The notes below the pieces were generated by a model that made no database searches, was not told the origin of the DNA, and saw nothing but the letters and a program-made list of their open reading frames with translations. Below are positions 55,591-64,000 of a stretch of 64,000 bases of DNA, in pieces. Both the position numbers and the translations under genes were made by a program. The first letter of the stretch is position 1, and each line of letters begins with the position of its first letter. The DNA lies in NCBI GenBank assembly GCA_949152475.1, contig OX424566.1, positions 14,097,177 to 14,161,176 of the forward strand, read 5' to 3'. The stretch comes from Terebella lapidaria. Taxonomy: Eukaryota > Annelida > Polychaeta > Terebellida > Terebellidae.

Positions 55591-57973
55591 ATGACGAAAC
55601 CGAGTTGCATCAGACCTAGCAGATTATCAACAGAGTGAACGGAAGGATCTGTGCTTGCTAAAAGAACTGCTCACGCTGCATGCGCAACTGTGTTGGTTGA
55701 TGTAACTTTCGTCGTTCAACGTGACTGGGAGTTTTCGCAGGCCGGAAATTCTCAGGACTCGCTTGTGTCGTCTGCTTTAGCCGTCACGTGACAAGACCGT
55801 GCATTTACTGCGAGGTCAGCATCACGTGGAACAACGTTTTCGCGCCTTTTTCTGAGAGCACTCGTCGTGTCAGCTTGTAAGAATCTACACTTCGAACTCA
55901 AATAACAGAAAATCGGTATCTACGTTGTAATATATAACTGTCGCTTTGCTTAGTAGTGCATGAGCTTTGTGTGTGGGTGCAAAGATGACTTCATCTACTT
56001 TCAAGTTGCGTATCCAATCCGATTGTATTACGACACAGAGTGTCAGTGAATCTTTTACCACTTTTTTTTTCAATATTTATTATTATTTATGCGAGTAATT
56101 GGTGTATGTGCCGATCAATGTCATGAGTGGACATTATATCCTATCTGTCTCAACAGTTGAGTTTTTTTTGCAAGATGTGAGAATGTTTAAAACATTATTG
56201 TGTTCATGTTATTTAACTATGATATACATCTATTTTATTTGAGTAATTTAAACGAAGATGCCAATTAGTAATTGATTATGTGGCATTATTTCGTCAAACT
56301 ATTTTCGTTGTACACCGATTTGCTATGAAACGTTCATGAAAATAAAATGCATAATGGAAATTGTATTGTTTGTCACTTATTATTCGTTCGATACAAATAT
56401 TAATCAATCATAAAGGTCACGGAATTACATTTTATTAAATGTTTATTAATCCTAGATAATGCCCTATTTATGGAATCGATATAAAAATGCATAAAAATGA
56501 TTCGATATCAACTAAAGGCTGTTGGATATAAAATAACATTATCATATAAAATAACGAATTGTGGGGAAACATTTTCTTTTTAATTATCTGATAACAAAAT
56601 CATACATTTTTCTGATTAAAAATTAGGGATCAAAACCAGAGTCAGATAGTGCGGTGCATTCAAATTTTGAGAAGTAGAGTTAACCATCTTTTTGATGCAA
56701 TATTTTTTATTGATGAGCACCCCATGTCTATTATAGCTCACAGGAATTAGACAAAAAAAAAAATCAACCAGACCTTTTCGCTTTTATCGCACCACGGACT
56801 GTGCTTTTACGATTATTCGATAAAAAATAGCAATATAATACATGTACTGGGCACGGCAAAAACTTACCAAGGTCATGGTCAATCTAACTTAATGTTGAAC
56901 TGTTACACCTCGACTGCTCATTTGTACACTACCAAATAAGTTTCCAGCCTAACCACGGTGATATTGTCATGCATACTCATCCTTGATGCCATGCATTTTC
57001 AATTTCAATTTTAATTTTTTCATTCTGGGTACAATCGAATTCACCTTAAAAAAATTCCAATATAAAATGCGCTTCAAAATTAGAGTTTACTGGGAAACGC
57101 ATAAACGAAAATCATCTCAACTTTTTTTCAACAATAAAGAACAACGCGTTAGGAGCATGGCGATTTCCGTAGATTTATTGCCCCGAAACTCACTTTTTTT
57201 TCTTCCATTCAAGTTCACAAAATCATTTTGGGCAAACCAATTTTTGAAGGGTCCAACAGAGATTTAGATGTTACGTCAACGTGAACCAAAACTTTCATGC
57301 ACATTTCATAAGAGCCGCAATATTTGGGAGTATTATGACCAGATTAATCACAACGGGACCAACGATGTGGTGGGTCGTTGACGGAACCACAGCCAATGGC
57401 AAACTTGCTTCTTGTATATCAAAGGAAAAATAGCGGATATTGTGTGCGTTATGATTTTGAGGTTTTGTGATTTATCACAATGCAGCTGTCTATGTATTCG
57501 AGCTTTGAAGTCTGGCTGGTAGACAACATGCTAATTATAATGGCAACAATTCGGTTTCAATCTCAGCAACATCCTTCAGAACCCTGCATGGATTCGAAAT
57601 AACTGTATTGAAAATAGAATCAGGTTTGTTTTGTTATTTATATTCTATGATCAATTTTAATTGATTAGGTAGCTGATTTCACATCTAGGAACAATCAGAA
57701 TGTCAACTGGACTAATTTTTGTCCAGATACCCCGGTAGGTTAGTGTGAACACTTTGCAGTTGGTGATCTATTATGAATAACTGCTCCACCACCTGGCCCT
57801 TCCACTTTTGTGCGACAAATGTATGAACAACGGTGGACACTGCATAAGAAACTGAACATAATCCATATTCTACAATGATTTATGGAGTAAACAGAACATA
57901 TGCCATCAGATTGTGTTGAGAAATTTGTCGTTGATCCAGCATGTTTTACTGGTGCCCCACCGCTTACTTGCTT
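55591..57973. other. no gene recognised
   Basis: 55.6-55.9 kb is somewhat GC-richer with CACGTG motifs (possible 3' UTR or regulatory DNA). The rest is AT-rich. Confidence 0.35.
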
Positions 57974-58055
57974 TTTTGCCCATAGAATCAGACAATTTGC
58001 TCATAGAATCAGACTTTTTGCCCATAGAATCAGAATAATGCACATAGAATCATAC
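57974..58055. repeat. 22-bp tandem repeat, about four copies
   Basis: Copies of '(t)gcccatagaatcagac' with minor changes. The frame across it repeats AHRIR and is low complexity. Confidence 0.8.
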
Positions 58056-58367
58056 AAACGGTTCCTCCCTGTGGTTTTTCTCAACGATTTGTCACCAAGA
58101 AACTTGCACGATTCCACTGCTTGTTACATTCGAAATCATCAAACCACCTCCCAATTTTCACGGAATTTGGCCCCCAATTGCTGAGCCCTGGATGTGACAA
58201 AATTGTCGCTCTGCTTTAAGTCGCACCAAAGCACTAGGGACTGTTGTATTTACAAAGCAAACAAAATTTGCACGATTTGTTTGCTTTTAGCGTAACGTGG
58301 TTTAATCATGTGACAGCGCCAACAAATGTTTGTTCATCGTGACTGGCTAAAATACAATATGTGGTTT

Positions 58368-58523
58368 TATAATATAATATAATATAATATAATATAATAT
58401 AATATAAAATAAAATAAAATAAAATAAAATAAAATAAAATAAAATATAATATAATATAATATAATATAATATAATATAATATAATATAAAATAAAATAAA
58501 ATAAAATAAAATAATATAATATA
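58368..58523. repeat. pentanucleotide microsatellite in alternating blocks
   Basis: Blocks of (AATAT)n and (AAAAT)n alternate twice without interruption: AATAT, AAAAT, AATAT, AAAAT. This suggests duplication of a compound block. Confidence 0.95.
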
Positions 58524-60216
58524 TCTTCGAATTTTTGTATATCTTCCCACGAATATCCTGATTTTTTCATTTGTCAATGTCTGCCTCATGCTTGTGCAGG
58601 TAAATTTGTCAATTTTTCATCGAATCTGGCAAGCAAATTATACATTTTACGTCATATTTCGTGCGTGTTGCATTGCCAGCCCATAGACATTACCAAACTT
58701 TCTTAAAATAAAGCAGTCAATTTATTTACTTTTTTGTGTGCTTTTTGGGGTCGAAGTCGTGTTTCAAGATTTGCATATTGACAAAATTACTAAAAATAAC
58801 CTGCCCTATTTCATTGTTCAATGAATCGGAAAATGGACCACATTGCACCAAAGGCAAACCAAATTACGGATATGAGTGCATGACCAACAATGGCTTGAAA
58901 GTTTGACACGCATACGTATATATAGGTCATTTCAAATCCCACAAAACAATTTCATGGCCAAATAAACTATAAGCACATAATAAACCTAAATCACCTCACC
59001 GAAATCGTGATACTATTACAAAAATTGTCGATTCGGTTGACCCCGCGCTGAAGGTGACAATTTCCGTTTGATTGTGAAACACACGTGACCATACAGAATA
59101 TGTTTCTTTTATTATGCAGCTGAAATTCTTTTTTCTTTAATGCCGTTTCAAGCGGTACTTTCCTGTACCAGGCGCGCGTTGACCTCCAGAATTGGAAATT
59201 CGCACGCTAATTAAGCCTACAGAGATCGACTGATACCATGGCAACGCAGTGACGTCAACACAAGACCAGCCAATCATGTCCAAGAACGAACGAATTGACC
59301 ATTTAAGGTCGAAAAAGGATATGATTAGTGAGTGGGGGAGGGGAGGGGGTTAAACTATCCAGGGGCCTCATTTTGCGCGACATTCCAGAATCGAGCCGAT
59401 ATAATTATGTTCCTTATACATTTTGTCGAAATTTTTTCCGAAACCGAACACACCCATGCAAGTAGCTGATTGCACACCGTCACGTATTCATTCAACATGA
59501 CTATTGATATAAGTTATACCAAAGTGAAATTTTGTTAAAATGTTTGTTAATTTGTTAATATATTTCACATATGTGTTCTTTGATACGATTCATGATCATT
59601 GTTGCAATGATTTTCCAAAATACACTGATTCGAGGTATTGCACAAATTACTAATTTTTGTTATAACACATTATTAATGCAGTAAAAAATTACTGGTTACG
59701 GAACTTTATTCACAATAGGTCTGGTTCTCATAGTTTTTATTAGATTATTACGTTCATTACGATTATCTGTTCAGGCGTATGTCTTCAGTCATAATATACT
59801 AATAATACGCCTGGGGTTGTGTAGATGGAACATATCGAAGGAAAAATACCTCAGGAATCGTGACAATTGTGTTTATTTTACATCCAGTTTCTTTCAGTTA
59901 ACATAGACATTAGGGTCACATGACAATGTCCGTGCACGTACAACAAATGTTTCTAAACATATATCGTTTCGTCATAACTAATGAAAACTTTAAAGTGAAG
60001 TCATAAATCGTAGTTTTTGGAGAAAAAACACGATTCTGAGTGAAACACGATTACGTTCTGGCGCCAATTGCTGTAAAACCCAAGGATGTACTTTTTGTAG
60101 AGACAAAAAAATACATGTTTGGTTGTTCGAGTGATGTACTATGTATGTGGACTTGCAGTGAGTTTTAAATGTATATTACCAGAAACAAATAAAAGAATGT
60201 CTCAGTTTTGTTTGTT
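58524..60216. other. no gene recognised apart from a promoter-like module
   Basis: AT-rich sequence with one compact cluster of regulatory-like motifs at 59233-59274 (separate entry). Confidence 0.35.
59233..59274. promoter_or_regulatory. X-box, CRE and CCAAT cluster
   Basis: An RFX-like half-palindrome (ATACCATGGCAAC), a CRE (TGACGTCA, 59250-59257) and a CCAAT (59270-59274) lie within 42 bp. This order is typical of some metazoan promoters. No gene start was identified next to it. Confidence 0.4.
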
Positions 60217-60564
60217 ATGATAAAGCTTACTGCACGCACTATGGTATGCATATCAAAGGATACAGACACGTGTGGCTCAATTGTGTCTATGCATATTTCA
60301 ATAGTTTATTTCAATATTTACTTAGCATTCAAAGTAGTCCGTTATTATCTTATCATTCAAATAACGGAACTGAATTATAATTCAATAATACTTGTTGGTG
60401 TTCCATATGTGTTCGGACTAGCTTTCTCCACATGCATTATTTTGTACACTTATTCGAAAAATACAGTCCGTCGCGTAAATTCCAATAGAAATTCAAAATT
60501 CACTAAAATTATTGTCCAACTTAAAGATAAAGTATGGTCACGTATAAGAGATAAATACATATGA
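60217..60564 (+). CDS. hypothetical 115-aa protein with two hydrophobic segments
   Basis: The ATG is at 60217-60219. The first hydrophobic stretch (SIVSMHISIVYFNIYLAF) and the second (SIILVGVPYVFGLAFSTCI) are separated by a polar segment. A basic C-terminus follows (RRVNSNRN, KDKVWSRIRDKYI). This is long for such AT-rich DNA, and the positive-inside tail resembles a membrane protein, perhaps a receptor fragment. No family motif is recognised and no splice partner was found. It may be chance. Confidence 0.25.
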   Translation: MIKLTARTMVCISKDTDTCGSIVSMHISIVYFNIYLAFKVVRYYLIIQITELNYNSIILVGVPYVFGLAFSTCIILYTYSKNTVRRVNSNRNSKFTKIIVQLKDKVWSRIRDKYI

Positions 60565-61079
60565 TATACAATTGAACACAAACTCAGCACGGAGACTGTA
60601 AATTTTAGATATAATAGTCCGCGCATTATTTTGACGCGTTCATTTATTTAGAAAATTAATTTCTGGATAGCTGGTGCAAAAATGGATACCAAGCACTAAT
60701 TCGACACAGTGTAAAATCAACAAATATGGCCAAGGTATAAATTTGCAATGAGGTAAAGGAGATCCAACTCGACATTAATCACTCTTTATACACGTCCATT
60801 TTCAACAAACGAGATACAAATTTAATAGAAGCATATTATAGTCTGATTTATATTGAAATCTAGTAAGTTTTTGGCTCAAAAACGTTATTTCATAAATATG
60901 ACATGCATGAACGATTCTGAATGAGATTTTGAATCTAGAGCCTCAGCTCGGGATCTTTTACGCAAACAGAGCATGGAGTTACTGAAAAGCTGGATCACAG
61001 TCGTCAACGTGCGCACAGTATTCCTGTAGCGGAGATACAGGAAGCCTGCAAAAAAACAACAACATAATCTGAGAAAATT
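60565..61079. other. no gene recognised
   Basis: AT-rich sequence without features. Confidence 0.3.
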
Positions 61080-61600
61080 GACGGTAGGTGGGTATTTTTG
61101 GTTTGAAACACATCCCGAACGAGGTTTCCAGCAAAGAAACTTAGCAGATATACTCAATACTAGCATAATGATTTTCTTTTGCGTGGTAATGGATCTTTTG
61201 CCCATTGCTATTGTACACGGGGGTTGATTGGTTCACAGTTGATCAAATTCAACAGTTATTGGGAGGTGACACTCGTCTGTTTGTGTTTGTCAAGCAATTG
61301 TTTATCGTAGCACGCACGAGATATGTGCTGCAGGATTCACGTAACAGGCGCTTCAGTATTCAAGTAACACTAGATGTAAAATTGCCCAAAATATATCTTT
61401 CCACTGAATTAACTTTGTACACATCAATATAAAATTAATCTCACTTCATGTGTTTATAGTTAATAATAATGAAGGTGTCAACAACAAATGAAACTACCAA
61501 ACAAAAGAATATCATTATGTTAGTCTATCTGCTAAGTCCCTTTGCTGGAAACCTCGCTTGGGGTGTGTTTTCAACCAAGGGTGGTGAGGGTGGAGAGGAT
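61080..61600. repeat. inverted repeat, arms about 115 bp
   Basis: 61085-61203 (read in reverse complement) and 61482-61592 share AAAATCATTATG-like, TATCTGCTAAG, TTTGCTGGAAACCTCG and GGTGTGTTTCAA-type strings in the same order with moderate divergence. About 280 bp lie between the arms. Confidence 0.75.
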
Positions 61601-62205
61601 ACGTCACGGATTCCAAAGTATGCGTCAATTTACAGATTGAAATTATTCTCTTCATTTCTTTGCATTTATTTCGCGCAGGTGACTATTTACATGGGGCTAT
61701 TGAAGGTATTAGCACGGTTTATTTTGGTTTGCTTGGTGCAAATGACAGTAATACGATATGCCCGTATATTGCCGCGAGGTCCATTTATAAACTCATTATC
61801 CGAAGTAAAATGCCTCCATAACCGAGCTTTGTCAAATATAGATGTCAAGGTGGGCAGGAAACATCGTGTTTTGTTTTCATTATCTAGTAGGCCTGAAGAC
61901 GAACTTATAAAAGGAGATCCAATTACAAATCAATCTGGATCCATGGTCGGACAGATGCAGGCGTTGTTTTGTTATGTTACACAGAAGAAAGGGATCACAA
62001 TTTGTATTTTGGGAGATCGCACGTCAAACGGCGAGGATTACGTCAAATTCTGCAAGACTTCGATTGCATGGATGGAGAAAATTAAAACGTGACTTTTTAC
62101 ATCAAGTGTGAATTCAGACGTGCTTTCGAACGTGCGTTTCTCGGCGTTCACAGAAACATTCCATCAGCTCTCGCATCAACCCACACGCCGCATTTGATGA
62201 ATGCT
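61600..62205 (+). repeat. segmental direct duplication, copy 1
   Basis: Collinear with 63360-64000. Shared strings include 'atggggctattgaaggtatt', 'aaactcattatccgaagtaa', 'tcaaatatagatgtcaaggt' and 'ggcgttcacagaaacattcc'. Copy 1 lacks about 30 bp present in copy 2 near 63538. A possible acceptor (CGCAG/GTGACT) lies in both, followed by a frame reading LHGAIEGISTVYF, so each copy may contain a gene fragment of unknown identity. Copy 1 also holds an ATG frame (61469-62092) that spans the inverted repeat and is not recognisable. Confidence 0.8.
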
Positions 62206-63354
62206 CTAGATGAATGATACAAAGATGTAGAAAAAGAAAAAAAATGCTTATTCATGAAGCATTCAAGTTCAGATTCCAGGCATGTCCTGTCTTTGTCCGT
62301 GTTGTCCCGAAATGTCCTTGTGCCCATATTGATAAGGATAATTATCAGAGCATGTCCCCAATATGAGTAGAACCTCTTCAATACAAAAAAAACATGCAAT
62401 TCAGGTTTGTGATCTGCGCTTATGAAGCAATTTGTCAATGACCCGAATATGACATATTTTATGGCATTCACCAAGAAATGTTCTATGTGGTTCACCCCCA
62501 TTGAACCAGACCAACTGACTGCCCCAAAACATTGCAACTACCACAATCAGGCCATACTTATGCATACATTCAAAACTATGGTTATTGTTTGATTCATGAC
62601 ATGTGAAAAAGATCTCACATTTGTTTTCATAGATCTCAGCATGCTATATTTATTCACCTAATTGTCGAGTTTGTCGTCAATGTCCTGTTGCTTTTTCTCA
62701 GCCGTTTCTAAAACAGTAGCCATTGTTTATGTGAACAAGCTCAACTTAGTCCTATATATCTTACCGTCTTTTTGTTGACAAATCAATGACCATTTTCTTA
62801 TTGCTCGTGGAAGGAAGTGTTTTACAAAGTAAACTTATTTAGCAGTTTTCTGACCTTCAATAATCGAGGCACGCGCCCTACGAGATTAGATTGAGCCTAC
62901 CTAAAGTTCTCAAAGTATTAGCACGAGCCCATGACTACAATGTGTTAGATACCACGTACAGATCAAACAACCTCTATTTTATGGGTTTCACTCAAGTTGA
63001 TCAAACTGCTTAAAGTACTGACACACTTAAATTTTTATATTATTCACAAACCAATGCTCTAAATGAAATGAAACAGTCAATAGTTATGCCAAGAAAGGTC
63101 ATTTATGTTGTTAGAAAAAAATACTAACGAGAATCTTTACTTAATCTGGATACGCTCAAATTATCAGATAGGTCAGATAAACCGTACGCCATTGATGAAT
63201 TTTGATCAAACTCAATCATTCGAACAATCGAAATATAATTTGAACAATACTTTTGTATCACATATTCACACATCACATGTCGTCCAGTCATTCTGGGATA
63301 TTTGATTACATAAGCCTTACAGGATCCGAAACGCTCATCAATCAATATGTAGGC
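62206..63354. other. no gene recognised
   Basis: Spacer between the two duplicated segments. It is AT-rich, with no domains or RNA genes recognised. Confidence 0.3.
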
Positions 63355-64000
63355 CTTCACTGCCCATACGTCACGGATGCCAACGTATGCGTCAATTTAC
63401 GGAGTGAAACTATTCTCTTCATTTCTTTGCATCTATTTTGCGCAGGTGACTGTTTACATGGGGCTATTGAAGGTATTAGCACGGTTTATTTTGATTTCTT
63501 TGGTGCAAATGACAGTAAAACGATATGCCCATATTGTTGGCACAAAAACGTGCACGGACATGAATGCGAGGTCCATTTATAAACTCATTATCCGAAGTAA
63601 AATGCCTCCATAACCGAGCCTTGTCAAATATAGATGTCAAGGTTGGCAGGAAACATCGTGCTTTGTTTTGATTATCTTGTAGACCTAAAGACGAACTTTT
63701 AAAGAGGATCCAATTAAAAATCACTATGGATGATCGGACAGATGCAGGCGTTGTTTTGTTATATTTCACATGAGAAAGGGAACAAAATTTGTATTTTGGG
63801 ATATCGCACGTCAAACGACATACATCAAATTCTGCAGGACTTCTATCATTGTATGGATGGAGAAAAATGAAAACGTGACTTTTTATATCAAGTGTGAATT
63901 TAAACGTGTTTTGGAACGTGCGTTCCTCGGCGTTCACAGAAACATTCCATCAGCTCTCACATGAACCCACAGGCCGCATTTGATGAATGTTCTAGATGAA
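63355..64000 (+). repeat. segmental direct duplication, copy 2, running off the right edge
   Basis: Begins 'cgtcacggatgcc' and is collinear with 61600-62205. The frame after the CGCAG acceptor reads GDCLHGAIEGIST and continues to CPYCWHKNVHGHECEVHL before a stop. Its CxxC...H...HxC residues could bind zinc, but no family is recognised. The similarity extends to the window end. Confidence 0.8.

Noticed and set aside
58347..58589. Tyr/Ile/Phe-rich 'membrane protein' frame on the minus strand
   Set aside because: It is a translation of the pentanucleotide microsatellite.

Overview
The window is nuclear DNA of an animal, most likely a marine invertebrate. Two conserved metazoan housekeeping genes with several spliceosomal introns are readable (mitochondrial ribosomal protein L35 on the plus strand, guanylate kinase on the minus strand). 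The rest is AT-rich, intron-rich and crowded with MITE-like inverted-repeat elements, minisatellites and microsatellites. Repeats containing 'AAGGTCA' and 'GACGGACGACGG' runs are reminiscent of lophotrochozoan (mollusc-like) genomes, but that is a weak inference.

Region 1 (1-8.8 kb) is visibly more GC-rich than its surroundings and reads like a piece of a double-stranded DNA virus or virus-like transposon of the Maverick/Polinton/adintovirus kind, cut by the left edge. All genes are on the minus strand: a large protein-primed-type family B DNA polymerase (3988-8379), a 105-aa protein, an A32/FtsK-like packaging ATPase, a 92-aa protein, a 137-aa beta-rich protein (with a possible overlapping lysine-rich ORF), and the start of another gene leaving the window. 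The small genes are packed so tightly that the stop codon of one lies inside the TATA box of the next. The polymerase instead carries four spliceosome-type introns and a promoter made of three CCAAT/CRE modules. No integrase or major capsid gene is visible, so the element is either truncated by the window or incomplete. A degenerate higher-order tandem repeat (2.1-3.4 kb) separates the small genes from the polymerase.

Region 2 (8.8-16 kb) has no convincing gene. It holds a promoter-like GC-rich patch, a 66-bp minisatellite that stays open in one frame, and a 2.1-kb non-autonomous DNA transposon with about 115-bp terminal inverted repeats.

Region 3 (16-28.4 kb) is the gene-bearing part. MRPL35 (three exons, 195 aa) has a 3.3-kb inverted-repeat-bounded element in its first intron. 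That element carries a four-exon RecQ-like helicase, and its left terminal repeat was later hit by two further insertions. GUK1 (seven coding exons, 196 aa) converges on MRPL35. Its third intron contains a tandem array with an exact 147-bp period, and other introns contain a MITE and a perfect RFX X-box palindrome.

Region 4 (28.4-64 kb) is gene-poor. It contains second copies of two MITE families, long foldback hairpins, a tRNA-derived SINE-like sequence, two small related two-exon candidate genes (41 kb minus, 55 kb plus) whose function I do not recognise, micro- and minisatellites, and a direct duplication of about 600 bp at 61.6 and 63.4 kb that runs off the right edge.
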